Shown here one piece after another: positions 43,985-52,963 of a DNA stretch of 64,000 nt. The notes beneath the pieces were generated by a model that was not told where the DNA came from, made no database searches, and was given only the letters and a program-made list of their open reading frames with translations. Both the position numbers and the translations under genes were made by a program. The stretch is taken from positions 434,001-498,000 of the forward strand of contig JAFKGK010000002.1 of the NCBI GenBank assembly GCA_017307165.1. The letters run 5' to 3'. The stretch is from Candidatus Melainabacteria bacterium. Its GTDB lineage: Bacteria > Cyanobacteriota > Vampirovibrionia > Obscuribacterales > Obscuribacteraceae. The stretch's first letter is position 1. Each line of letters opens with the position of its first letter.

Positions 43985-44593
43985 TCAGCAATCTAGCCCA
44001 GCTATGGCTCGCCCATGATGGCGCAGCTGGGTAGTACTGGATATGGTACTGGCCATCTCCATCAACCAGTCCGGCGCGCGACGACCGGTCAAGGCCAGCA
44101 CCGTAGGATCCTGTCTGGACTTTATCACTGCCTCAACCTGGTCAAAGTCGATCAGACCGACCCTGGCCACATCCAGCATCTCATCACCAATGACCAGATC
44201 TTGCTTTTGCGCCAGGGCCTCAGCCATATAATCCAGACCTTGTTTTGCTGCCGCCTTGTCTTCTGGCAAGATGCCGTTTGGGGAGCTGTAGAGTCTAAAG
44301 CTGCCTTTAGGGCCTGTACCAACCCGATTGACACCAGTGTAGTGGATGGTCAGCCGACCAAATGATGGGTCCGATTTGTTGGCTTCTGCAAGATATCGCA
44401 GGCCCTTGCCTTCCGAAGAATTGCCTTCTAGTTTGTCAAAAAACAAGATCGTGACATTTTTACCTGCGCTGAGGGCTCTCAAGGCGAGGCCAAATGTAGC
44501 GGTAGACTTACCGCAGCCCGTGCCAAGGTAGAGCCTGATCTTTTCGGAGGTCTCTCTGGCTGGAGCATCAAAAACTGGATCGAGAGTAGGCAT
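43985..44593 (-). CDS. cobO: Cob(I)alamin adenosyltransferase, CobO/BtuR type
   Basis: 202 residues. P-loop variant GTGCGKSTATFGLALRA, then NVTILFFDKLEG and LVIGDEMLDVARVGLID, which take the place of the Walker B region LDEIN of the family. The end has TGRRAPDWLMEMAS. These enzymes transfer the adenosyl group of ATP to cobalt of corrinoids. The family P-loop is usually GNGKGKTT, so this member diverges slightly. It is convergent with ctpA and lies 20 bases downstream of the thioesterase on the same strand. No B12-dependent enzyme or cob gene is seen nearby. Confidence 0.82.
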   Translation of the reverse strand: MPTLDPVFDAPARETSEKIRLYLGTGCGKSTATFGLALRALSAGKNVTILFFDKLEGNSSEGKGLRYLAEANKSDPSFGRLTIHYTGVNRVGTGPKGSFRLYSSPNGILPEDKAAAKQGLDYMAEALAQKQDLVIGDEMLDVARVGLIDFDQVEAVIKSRQDPTVLALTGRRAPDWLMEMASTISSTTQLRHHGRAIAGLDC

Positions 44594-44612
44594 TTGCTTT
44601 GTCCCCGTATTG

Positions 44613-45002
44613 CTAACTTTCTCTTTTGATCACTGGGGCTGGCCGACCATTTTGGTCGAGACTGACAAAGGTCAGATCAGCTGAGGTGACAGGCACCCTC
44701 TCACCGCCTCGCAAAGACTCTACATCCACGTGGACCGAAACAGAGGTCTTGCCTATCCGTGTAGTGTGGGTGTAAAAACTCACGACCTCACCGACAAAGA
44801 CCGGTGCATGAAAGTTGACTTCTTTTATGCCTGCCGTGACTATGCGCTGGCTCGTGGTCTTGCCTACTTCGACTGCTCCCGCCAAATCGATATAGCTGAG
44901 GATGATGCCACCAAATATAGTGCCTTGATTGTTGGTATCCTTGGGTTGCAATACCACTCTTATTGCTGGATCTCTAGGAGCTCTTTGAGTCTTTTCGTCC
45001 AA
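44613..45002 (-). CDS. Acyl-CoA thioesterase (hotdog fold, YciA-like)
   Basis: 129 residues, single hotdog domain. VVLQPKDTNNQGTIFGGIILSYIDLAGA is the signature of the BACH/YciA group, with the family Asn/Asp general base near residue 23-26, and EVNFHAPVFVGEVVSFY follows. It hydrolyses acyl-CoA to free acid and CoA, probably broad-range. It is on the minus strand directly upstream of cobO and divergent from the beta-barrel gene. Confidence 0.87.
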   Translation of the reverse strand: MDEKTQRAPRDPAIRVVLQPKDTNNQGTIFGGIILSYIDLAGAVEVGKTTSQRIVTAGIKEVNFHAPVFVGEVVSFYTHTTRIGKTSVSVHVDVESLRGGERVPVTSADLTFVSLDQNGRPAPVIKRES

Positions 45003-45064
45003 TGCGGGGCTTCCTTTGCATGTAAAACTTAGATTATCTCATGATAGCAGTCTGGATTATGCCC

Positions 45065-45092
45065 TTGGCCTATCCTGTTGATAAGGTATAAT
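45065..45092 (+). promoter_or_regulatory. Sigma-70-like promoter of the beta-barrel candidate gene
   Basis: TTGGCC (45065-45070), 16 bases, then a perfect TATAAT (45087-45092), 59 bases before the ATG at 45152. Confidence 0.6.
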
Positions 45093-45151
45093 CTCGCAAG
45101 CCCTATGGGCGCCCGCTTGGCATCCCGTTACCAGTTCTTATTTAGGGTGCA

Positions 45152-46261
45152 ATGTCCCCAAAGCTCTTATTAGCTATGACGCTGATGCTCACCGCTGCGC
45201 CTGCAGCGCTTGCTGACGTGCAGGCTCCAAGCGGACTCGTCAACTCCGGATCATTTGACCAAGCCATCACTCCTGGTGCTTCGACCGAGGCTCGCACCAC
45301 TCTAGGTGAAGAAGAAGCAGCGCAAACTATCCAGTCAGATACTCGCGCCACCCCAGATTTGAAACCTGCGATCCCAACCGATGCTAATGCAAGCGATTTT
45401 GTCCCAATCGACCTAACTCCTGTAAAACTGCCAGAGCGCACCAGCGCTTTTAGCGGTATGGAATCATTCAAACTACAGGCTCTAAACAAGCTGCCCAGCA
45501 AGATGTTTTTGAGCGCTACAGTCGAAAACTCACTGAGGTTTGAAGCCAATACTTATCAGACCAGCCGGCACTATCTATCCGACATGGTCTACCGAGTCAT
45601 GCCTAACGTCACCGTGGGTTATGCCTTTACCAAGCGCACCCGGGTCGCTGCCAACTATTTCTTCTTTCGCGATCAATACACATTGCGCAATAGCTGGCTA
45701 AGCCGCAACATCCACTCGGTGGGCGGTCGTATCGATCACGATATCCCCTTGAGTGAAAAGACCACGCTTTCGATGGGAGTTTTTCCGCGTTTTCTTTTTA
45801 TAGATACAGTGCGCCAACCCAATGTCATGTTTAACGACATCATCCCCTCGGTGATGGTATCGAGACGCACCAATAACGGTGTGCTCTACGGCAGTGTCAT
45901 GGGTCAGATCAGATTTAGAGACGTTTTGTCCAATTTCCAAGAAGGCGACCAATTTTATTCTTTTGGCTATGCCTGGCGCAAAGGCAAATACAATTTTCTC
46001 ATCGACAATACACTCGTCACCAATTTTGGCAACAGCAATATGCGTGGCGGACACAACAACCAGGTGATCATCACCACTCTCGAGGCTGGACGTCGCATCT
46101 ATACAAAGATCCCGACCACGGCCTTCATCAGAGCTGAGCCAATCTACAATATGGGAGCCAATGCAAGCCCCGGCTATGCTGGTTTCAACTTCCGTATATT
46201 TGGTGGATTACGAACCGAAGTCTACAAACCTGCAATTTTTCCAATCAAGCTAAAAGGCTGA
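45152..46261 (+). CDS. Secreted protein, probable outer-membrane beta-barrel
   Basis: 369 residues with a Sec signal peptide ending ALA|DVQ and AGGG as ribosome site. Residues 40-110 are an acidic, Pro/Thr-rich linker. From about 115 the chain alternates short beta strands with aromatic ends and turns, such as FLSATVENSLRFEANTY, VTVGYAFTKRTRVAANYFFF, VSRRTNNGVLYGSVMG and YNFLIDNTLVTNFGN. It ends near RIFGGLRTEVY before a short tail. This pattern fits a beta-barrel with about 12 or more strands, though the family is not recognised. It converges on the CHAT gene with a gap of 14 bases. Confidence 0.68.
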   Translation: MSPKLLLAMTLMLTAAPAALADVQAPSGLVNSGSFDQAITPGASTEARTTLGEEEAAQTIQSDTRATPDLKPAIPTDANASDFVPIDLTPVKLPERTSAFSGMESFKLQALNKLPSKMFLSATVENSLRFEANTYQTSRHYLSDMVYRVMPNVTVGYAFTKRTRVAANYFFFRDQYTLRNSWLSRNIHSVGGRIDHDIPLSEKTTLSMGVFPRFLFIDTVRQPNVMFNDIIPSVMVSRRTNNGVLYGSVMGQIRFRDVLSNFQEGDQFYSFGYAWRKGKYNFLIDNTLVTNFGNSNMRGGHNNQVIITTLEAGRRIYTKIPTTAFIRAEPIYNMGANASPGYAGFNFRIFGGLRTEVYKPAIFPIKLKG

Positions 46262-46275
46262 TCTAGTTTTTAGTT

Positions 46276-49200
46276 TCAGTTTTCCCCGACCAACTGAAAT
46301 GCGCCCCAGTAACGTGGGTTAGGCCTGATTTTTGGTTTTACAGTCGATGTGTCTTGAGAGGCGCCCAGACCTTTTTCAAGAAATTGTAGGGTCTGCATTT
46401 GTGCATCTCGCAAGGCGTGCGCCCGGGACTTGCCACCTAGATACTCTTTATAAAATATCTCCATCTGATACTCGGTCATTACGTCATCTACATTCCAGAG
46501 AGAGACCAGTACGGAGGGCGTGCCAGCAACAATAAAGGCACGTGACAATCCCGCCACGCCATCGCCCGTGATACGACCGCGACCGGTCTGGCAGGCAGAA
46601 AGAGTTATGAGGCTAGCTTTAAGTGGCGGCAAGTTTAAGATATCTTTGACGGCAAATATGCCATCGTCACCAGGGGTGGTGGCTAATAATACCGCCGAGT
46701 CCATTGGTCTTTCCTCATCGGTAAGACCGTGCGTCGCCAGGTGGATGATGGATGCCTCAGGTGCTGCAGAGATAAAAGCTTCTCTAGTGGCATCAGCGCC
46801 TATTTTTAAAGTCGTCTTGTCCTTGCCAAACAATTCTGCCAACTTGCGTGCTTCTTTTTCAGAATAAGGCAGATCTCTCAATCCCGATCCAGCCGGTAGT
46901 GCAAATTTGGGATTGCCAAAAGCCAACAGCCGACTGTGTGGAGGCAATCTATCTTGCTTTAGCCTCTGAGTACCTCTAAAAACAGATATAGCTGGGACGA
47001 CCGCCAGAGCATGCTTTTCGACAAAAAATCTCTTATCGGGGCCAGGCTCCACCAGAGCGCAGAATGGCAATTTAAATAAGGCACCATGAGGAACTATCGT
47101 AATGATTTCGTTTGGATCCTGTGGCAACAGCTTTTCGACGGGCGAGATCAATTGTTGGTAAAGTGCGCTCAATTTTTGCTGTCTATCCTGGTTTGCCTGC
47201 TGCACCAGGTTGAGGGCCTTTGGTGGCTCGACTACGCTCGTATATGAGGCATCGACAGATGCTTCTATCTGTTTGCGTCCCAAAGGCAGTGTCGTCGCAT
47301 GTATCAATTGGCCGGCCTTGTCTATGACAAAAACGCAGGTGTTTTGGCGAGTGACAAAATACTCCAGGGTATAGGCGCCAGAATGACCGCACAAAGCTCT
47401 AAGCTCATCCAGGTCGCAAGGTTTGGCATTGACTTCGGATGTTGCAGTCTCCAAACCACGATCGATAAGCTGATCTCGATCAGGAGCCTTGCTCGTCTGC
47501 CTGGGCATCACCTGGACTGATCTGAGATTGCCACCGGTACTCGTATCGGCATTGGCAATGACGATCGGTCTGGGACCGGCATTTGGACCTTCTGCAATGA
47601 CATGGCCTGCCCGCCTGCCTTCGAGCAAATCGACAAATGCTCTTGCTCGTCCCCTTTCTACTATAGCCAGAGCTTCTTGATGCTTTTCCTGGCGCATATA
47701 GAGCGAGACCAATTCTTCAAAGGCCGTACTACGCAAATCAAGGCTAAATGTCTTGGTATCGTCTCTCGAATATCTCGCCTTTTCTTTTTCAAAGAGACCA
47801 ATAGCTTCATTCAGTGCTTCTTCGGCTTCGCTGTCTCGATGCAATCCAGCAAGAGCAACACCTCTGCCGATGGCGCAATCCCACATATTTTCGATCTGAT
47901 TGATTTGCTTTGCTAGAGGTTTGGCCAGATCAAAGCTGTTTAGTGCGCTTGCGTAAGAGGCACTTTGTGATTGCTTGTCCTGCATGCCTTGTACGAGCTG
48001 GATCAAGCCACTCCCTGTCAGTGCCTTAAGACGACCTCGCGCATCTTGCGATTTTTCAAAGCTTTTTAAAGACGATTGGCAAGCTGTCAGAGCGTCTGCA
48101 TATTTGTCTTGCAAGAGCATGTATTGGCTCCAGTTGTACTGGATATTGCCAGTTATGCGTGCATACTCGCGAGTATCTTTTTGAGTATCAGTAATAGTGG
48201 CATCAAGAGCTTTTATTGCATCGTATTCGCGCAAGTAGCTTGCCATCTGGCCCGACTCGAGATAGACACAGGCTATGCTGTTGCTTGCGGAGAGCGCCCC
48301 TAGCTTATCGTCGACAGCGCGATGGTATTTGTCGACCAGAGCTAGATAATCTAGAGCTTGCTTGTTTTTGCCAGTGCTCTGATAACAACGGGCGATAGCA
48401 GCTCGGGTGTCTGCCAGCACGGCTGCACTGGACTTGTTTTCAGATGATTGAGCCTTGTTTAGAGTGGCTTCTAGCTGGATAAAACCACTGGTGGCCTTAT
48501 CCAGGGCCCCAGCCAGATAAAGGTCGAGGCAGGCTTCGTATCTCGCGTTTGCTACCAGAGTCTCGTCTTTGGTCTGCTTTGCCAGGTCGATCGCCTGCTG
48601 ATGCAATCTGTGCGCCTCATCAAACTTGCCGAGGTCTGCCATTGCCGCACCATATCTTATCTTTGCCTGCGCAAGCTGCTTTAAATTGCCATCTTGATCT
48701 AGCAAATCGCATGCCTGTGCATAGACCTTGCTGGCCTGGAGCGTGCTGCCCGAGACCATCAAGCTATTGCCTAGATTGACCAGGGATTGAGCTTGCCGAC
48801 CAAACTCGCCGGCCTTGGCAAAGGCCGCAGCGGCCTGTTCGAAAAAGATTTGAGCCTGGCTGGATTGACCTAGAGCGTCCAGGAGATTAGCCTTATTAAA
48901 GGCAATCTGTGCCACTACTAGCGGTTCAGGATCCTTACCCAGACATTCGCCGGCCTTGTCTAGTGCAATGATGGCTTCTACTCTCTTGCCTGCACGGCTA
49001 AGGATCATCGCGAGACTGAGCCTGGCCTGTGCTTCGCCAACAAAATCCTGGCCTTTAGAGCTAGTTGCTATGGCCTCGTTATACAAGGCCGTTGCCTCGT
49101 CCATTTTGCCGGCATGAACATATAGACCGGCAAGGTCGTTGGTCAGTCTAACCACAAATTTGTCATTGCCTTGAGCTCTGGCATCCGCCAGCGCAGTTTT

Positions 49201-49536
49201 ATAAATCTGGGCAGCTTGATCAAAACGTTTTTGATGACCGAGGACGATGGCAATCGCTATGTAGTCTTCAAATACTTCACTTCTTGCACCAAGTTTTTTA
49301 TCTAGCTCTAGGGCTCTCTCAAGATGAGGCATGGCGCTATCCAGCCGATTGTCCTCGGCCAGCGCCTTACCAAGCGCAAAACAAGCCTGGGCCAGCGCCT
49401 TTTCGTCATGCGCTTTATCCGCCTTGCTCAAAGCATCTTGTAATCTAGCGTATTCGTCAATTTGCTGCGCGGTGGCCGCTTCGCTCAAAAAAATCGTAAA
49501 AGATAGAGCTATAAGCAAAGCATGAGGCAGTTTCAT
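46276..49536 (-). CDS. Exported TPR-repeat CHAT-domain protease
   Basis: 1086 residues. A Sec signal peptide ends ATA|QQI. Residues 25-650 are TPR repeats (for example GKMDEATALYNEAIATS, GKRVEAIIALDKAGECL, DSEAEEALNEAIGLFEKEK). The C-terminal CHAT domain, a caspase-like cysteine peptidase, has catalytic His936 in HLATHG and Cys982 in LSACQTG, followed by GDGVAGLSRAFIVAGTPSVLVSLW. Both catalytic residues are present. The CHAT fold includes separase-like proteases and, in conflict systems, Craspase-type effectors. The signal peptide would put it outside the cytoplasm, which is unusual for an effector. The stop of the kinase gene is one base upstream of its ATG. Confidence 0.9.
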   Translation of the reverse strand: MKLPHALLIALSFTIFLSEAATAQQIDEYARLQDALSKADKAHDEKALAQACFALGKALAEDNRLDSAMPHLERALELDKKLGARSEVFEDYIAIAIVLGHQKRFDQAAQIYKTALADARAQGNDKFVVRLTNDLAGLYVHAGKMDEATALYNEAIATSSKGQDFVGEAQARLSLAMILSRAGKRVEAIIALDKAGECLGKDPEPLVVAQIAFNKANLLDALGQSSQAQIFFEQAAAAFAKAGEFGRQAQSLVNLGNSLMVSGSTLQASKVYAQACDLLDQDGNLKQLAQAKIRYGAAMADLGKFDEAHRLHQQAIDLAKQTKDETLVANARYEACLDLYLAGALDKATSGFIQLEATLNKAQSSENKSSAAVLADTRAAIARCYQSTGKNKQALDYLALVDKYHRAVDDKLGALSASNSIACVYLESGQMASYLREYDAIKALDATITDTQKDTREYARITGNIQYNWSQYMLLQDKYADALTACQSSLKSFEKSQDARGRLKALTGSGLIQLVQGMQDKQSQSASYASALNSFDLAKPLAKQINQIENMWDCAIGRGVALAGLHRDSEAEEALNEAIGLFEKEKARYSRDDTKTFSLDLRSTAFEELVSLYMRQEKHQEALAIVERGRARAFVDLLEGRRAGHVIAEGPNAGPRPIVIANADTSTGGNLRSVQVMPRQTSKAPDRDQLIDRGLETATSEVNAKPCDLDELRALCGHSGAYTLEYFVTRQNTCVFVIDKAGQLIHATTLPLGRKQIEASVDASYTSVVEPPKALNLVQQANQDRQQKLSALYQQLISPVEKLLPQDPNEIITIVPHGALFKLPFCALVEPGPDKRFFVEKHALAVVPAISVFRGTQRLKQDRLPPHSRLLAFGNPKFALPAGSGLRDLPYSEKEARKLAELFGKDKTTLKIGADATREAFISAAPEASIIHLATHGLTDEERPMDSAVLLATTPGDDGIFAVKDILNLPPLKASLITLSACQTGRGRITGDGVAGLSRAFIVAGTPSVLVSLWNVDDVMTEYQMEIFYKEYLGGKSRAHALRDAQMQTLQFLEKGLGASQDTSTVKPKIRPNPRYWGAFQLVGEN

Positions 49537-49537
49537 C

Positions 49538-50710
49538 TCAACCCTTTTTAAGCAGGGTCTGACTCAAGGCCTGCTCTATGTCGAGCCTCAGCTCGGTTGC
49601 GGTCTGATAACGATCGTCCGGCTCTTTACGCAGCAATTTGACGATAATGGCCTCAAATGGATTGCCTGGAGCCAGTTCTTCTTTTACTTGCGATATGAGT
49701 GGTGCGTCTTCCATTAGATGCTTCATCAGGATTGATTCGGATGATTCGCCATCAAAGGGCACCTTGCCTGTCAGCATCTCAAACATCATTACGCCCACTG
49801 CATAAAGATCTGTCCGGATGTCGATGGGGCGATCCTTGAGCTGTTCGGGGGCGATATACTCCGGGGTGCCCACCATGCGCCCGGTCTTGGTGAGTTTTTT
49901 GGTGCCCTGCACTAGATTGCTGATACCAAAGTCGACGATCTTGACCCAATCGGGGCGATCGGACTTGTGCTGCAGGAGTATATTGTCAGGTTTGAGATCG
50001 CGGTGGATGATGCCCATGCTGTGGGCTTCTTGTAGGCCACGACAGATCTGCACGATGATATTGCCACAGGTGGCATAGGGCAGGGACTCTTCTTTATGGA
50101 TCTTGTCCGCCAGCGATTCGCCTTTGATGTATTCCATGACAAGATAGGGTTCACGACCGTTGATCGTGCCGACATCAAATACCGAGACGATATTGGGATG
50201 CGAAAGCTTGGCTGTGAGCTTGCATTCGCGCTCAAATCTCTCGATCGAATTGCGATTGGACAAAAGCCACCCTTGCATGACCTTGATCACTACCGTACGT
50301 TCCATCTGCACATGATGCGCACGGTAGACCAGCGCCATGCCTCCTTCGCCTAAGACTGACTGGACAAGATATTTGCCATCGATAGTGCGTCCTAAGAGAT
50401 TGCTGTATGGTTCTTCGTCGGCTTGCGCATCAGGCACCGGCTTTGGTTCGGGAGCCTGTGTCACTTGCGATTGGGCAGATGCAGCCTGTGCTCTTGCATT
50501 TTGTTCGACATCATTGAGCGAGGACCGGTCATAGGCACAAAAAGATGCATAGCCCGGATAGATGCGCCCGCATATCGAGCAAGTCTTTTTGCGCGATCCG
50601 CTCTCGGCCGCCAGAGCCAGATCCGTACCGTCAAAACCGCAATATTTGCTACCCTCAGGCAAGGCTCGACTGCAGGTCGGACAGGACAGAGTCTGTGATT
50701 GTGCCGTCAT
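49538..50710 (-). CDS. Soluble Ser/Thr protein kinase with two zinc ribbons
   Basis: 390 residues, no membrane span. Two N-terminal ribbons, CPTC-x10-CGFD (10-27) and CSIC-x10-CAYD (44-61), each have Asp in place of the fourth Cys. After a Gln/Ala/Pro linker the kinase domain (about 113-380) keeps the Gly loop GEGGMALVY, VIKVMQ lysine, HRDLKPDNILL, VDFGIS and TPEYIAPEQ; the protein ends soon after. It is of the bacterial PknB/Hanks type, cytoplasmic. It overlaps the preceding gene by four bases (50707-50710) and its stop touches the CHAT gene start. The target could be one of the co-encoded proteins. Confidence 0.9.
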   Translation of the reverse strand: MTAQSQTLSCPTCSRALPEGSKYCGFDGTDLALAAESGSRKKTCSICGRIYPGYASFCAYDRSSLNDVEQNARAQAASAQSQVTQAPEPKPVPDAQADEEPYSNLLGRTIDGKYLVQSVLGEGGMALVYRAHHVQMERTVVIKVMQGWLLSNRNSIERFERECKLTAKLSHPNIVSVFDVGTINGREPYLVMEYIKGESLADKIHKEESLPYATCGNIIVQICRGLQEAHSMGIIHRDLKPDNILLQHKSDRPDWVKIVDFGISNLVQGTKKLTKTGRMVGTPEYIAPEQLKDRPIDIRTDLYAVGVMMFEMLTGKVPFDGESSESILMKHLMEDAPLISQVKEELAPGNPFEAIIVKLLRKEPDDRYQTATELRLDIEQALSQTLLKKG

Positions 50711-51543
50711 TTTTGCACCGCCGGTAGGGTCACTTTGCCATTATTGCCCCCAAAACCTATGAGGTTGAGGCGACCTTTTTCGATCTGGCAGACCTGGTTG
50801 AGCCCGCGACTGTTATTTTGAGAAAAATTGAGATAATTTTTGCCAACCGCAACATCATTGAGACCCAGCGAACCTGCCTTGCTGGTCTGCCCTAGTATCA
50901 TCTGCGTACGATCTTTGTTTTCGATCGAGACATTGACGTATTTTTTGTCTGTGAAAATCAAAAGATCGGTATTGGGAGAAAGAAAAGAGAAATATAAAGG
51001 GGTCAGATAAGATGAAAATAAATAGGCCATTACTCCACCGAGGATGAGCCCTATGAGTGAAAGCCAAATAAAAGCACTAGCGGTAGGATCGTGAGCCTGA
51101 GTACTGGTGCCGCCTTGTCCTGCGGCATAAAGCGTTTCGCCAGCATTGCCCATAGCGGGCATGCGGACTTGGCTCTGCCTGGCTGGATCAAAATTGAGCG
51201 AAGGGTATAGAGCCGGATTGATCTGCATATTGCCGGTCTGACTATATGTGGTCAATTCTTGGGTAAATTTTTCGAGTGCCTCGGGCCTGGTAGTACGACC
51301 AATCACCAGATCGATCGCGGCACCACAAAATATGCAAAATCGATAATTGAGCTCATCGGCTCTATGGCAGGTCTTGCATTGCCTGCGTGCAACACCGGAT
51401 ACATGCCTCTCTGCGGCCAGCCTGGTCGACAAGACATGCCCGCAAGCCAGGCAAAATGCCATGTCGTGTTGATTGGCTGCTCCGCAAGCGTCGCAGACGG
51501 CAGCATTGTGTAGGCGATCTGGATTTAACGTATCGACTGGCAT
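50707..51543 (-). CDS. Zinc-ribbon membrane protein in the CHAT locus
   Basis: Start at the ATG at 51543 (MPVDTLNPD); a TTG at 51561 in frame is an alternative. Two Cys4 ribbons, CDAC-x10-CLAC and CKTC-x10-CIFC, are in the N-terminal 75 residues. A linker with YPSLNFDPARQ leads to one membrane span (FIWLSLIGLILGGVMAYLF), then an outer domain of about 100 residues with strands (LLIFTDKKYVNVSIENK, LNLIGFGGNNGKVTLP). It overlaps the kinase start by four bases. No family is known for the outer part; it may be the membrane partner or receptor for the kinase. Confidence 0.75.
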   Translation of the reverse strand: MPVDTLNPDRLHNAAVCDACGAANQHDMAFCLACGHVLSTRLAAERHVSGVARRQCKTCHRADELNYRFCIFCGAAIDLVIGRTTRPEALEKFTQELTTYSQTGNMQINPALYPSLNFDPARQSQVRMPAMGNAGETLYAAGQGGTSTQAHDPTASAFIWLSLIGLILGGVMAYLFSSYLTPLYFSFLSPNTDLLIFTDKKYVNVSIENKDRTQMILGQTSKAGSLGLNDVAVGKNYLNFSQNNSRGLNQVCQIEKGRLNLIGFGGNNGKVTLPAVQK

Positions 51544-51573
51544 GTGCCGATTGTACCCCAAAGGGCCGGCCCC

Positions 51574-52872
51574 TTAAAGCTCTTTCGAGAGTTGCCTGAG
51601 ATTGTGAGCAAGGTCGCCTACGGCCATCAATTGCAGGGCCTCGTCTATGGTTTCGACTGTTTCATCAGTACTGCCGCTGCTAGAGTGCGTAGCATAGGCC
51701 GGCGCTAGCGACATCTCTTGAAAAGCCTTGCCGATCTCATCCACGCCGGCACTTACAAACTCGATAACGTTTTGAGACAACTTTTCTCTGCCTTTTTTGA
51801 TTTTTGTAGCCATGTCTATGGCAAATGCTGCTTGAGACCTGGCGCTAAGCAAATCTCTTATAGTGGCCACTGATTCGGCACCGGCCATGACTCGAGCAAA
51901 GACGTCTTTAGCTCGGCTCTGGCGAGCAGCATCTGCAGCCTTGTAACTGGCCAGCTTGATGTCGGCGATCTGATTACAGAGCTCGTTTTTAAACTTAGGC
52001 GCGGCAGTCTCTCCACCAAATCTTTCTCCTAGAGCCAATACGGCTTGACGTATAGGCTCCCGGTCCAGATCAGGAAAATGCTCGATCACTCTTTCAACCG
52101 TACGCTCCACTCGAGCATGCCAAAATGCTGCCCGACTGAGAGTACGCGTAAGGATTTTTTTGGATTGCGGCATCTTGAGCTCGTCCACCTCGCCTTGCAT
52201 CTTCTCGGACCAATGTGATACCAGATGAGCTACCACCGCCCTGGCTTTGGACTGACTCAATCTTGGATCATGATCGAGCAGCATGCGCAGCTCATCAGCA
52301 AACTGTGCGTTGGGCTTGGCTGGCTGCACGTTGATCTGCGGCATCCGAGCCAGGGTCTCAAGCAGATCCTGCAGATAGAGGAGGGGGTCAAAATGATCGG
52401 CGACCTCGACGGGCACCACCACCAGTGCGTCGTCCTTAGCCTCTGTTTTTTCGGATGCAGCCATATAGGCACCTGATTTGATGGCAGCAACAATCTGGCC
52501 GCCTCTCAATCCATCCAATTTGACAATCAATGATCCATTGGCCAGATATGGAGTATTGACCAGTGCGCGGTCGATCTCGACATAAGAGCTGCCGCTTTTG
52601 TCATCCTGTATTAAAAGAGGTCTGACATCAAATCTCTTGCCGTCGATGCATATATCGTTGACGCCCAAAGCTCCAAACAGATTGTCAGACATTGCGAGGA
52701 CATCGCCATCGAGCATCATGCGTTCTTGTTCTTGTTCTGCCACCCATTGGCAAGCTATTGTGCGGGCTATTTCTGCTCGTGCCGACCCTCCGGTCTCGCG
52801 CGCTCTAATCTGCGCCATCCTTGCCAACTCGGGCGCCAGTAAAACAAAATTGTCGGTATTTGGTTTATTCAT
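51574..52872 (-). CDS. Protein of unknown family between the sigma/HhH gene and the zinc-ribbon gene
   Basis: 432 residues, no signal peptide or membrane span. The N-terminal 50 residues are helical with LAPELARMAQIRARETGGSA. The next 110 hold strands and a segment around SYVEIDRALVNTPYLANGSLIVKLDGL. From about 180 onward it is Ala/Glu/Lys-rich helix (AFWHARVERTVERVIEHF, NQIADIKLASYKAADAARQS), coiled-coil-like. I recall cyanobacterial loci where a DUF1822 protein sits between a sigma-like gene and a CHAT gene. This gene occupies that place, but sequence similarity is not proven. It lies 91 bases after the sigma/HhH stop. Confidence 0.6.
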   Translation of the reverse strand: MNKPNTDNFVLLAPELARMAQIRARETGGSARAEIARTIACQWVAEQEQERMMLDGDVLAMSDNLFGALGVNDICIDGKRFDVRPLLIQDDKSGSSYVEIDRALVNTPYLANGSLIVKLDGLRGGQIVAAIKSGAYMAASEKTEAKDDALVVVPVEVADHFDPLLYLQDLLETLARMPQINVQPAKPNAQFADELRMLLDHDPRLSQSKARAVVAHLVSHWSEKMQGEVDELKMPQSKKILTRTLSRAAFWHARVERTVERVIEHFPDLDREPIRQAVLALGERFGGETAAPKFKNELCNQIADIKLASYKAADAARQSRAKDVFARVMAGAESVATIRDLLSARSQAAFAIDMATKIKKGREKLSQNVIEFVSAGVDEIGKAFQEMSLAPAYATHSSSGSTDETVETIDEALQLMAVGDLAHNLRQLSKEL

Positions 52873-52963
52873 GATGCTGCACGTTTGGGTATTGAACGAT
52901 AGAAAGACTGCCTGCGCGGCAAATTTAGCCGGGAAAGGCCAAAAATCCGTAAACCCGGTCGGG

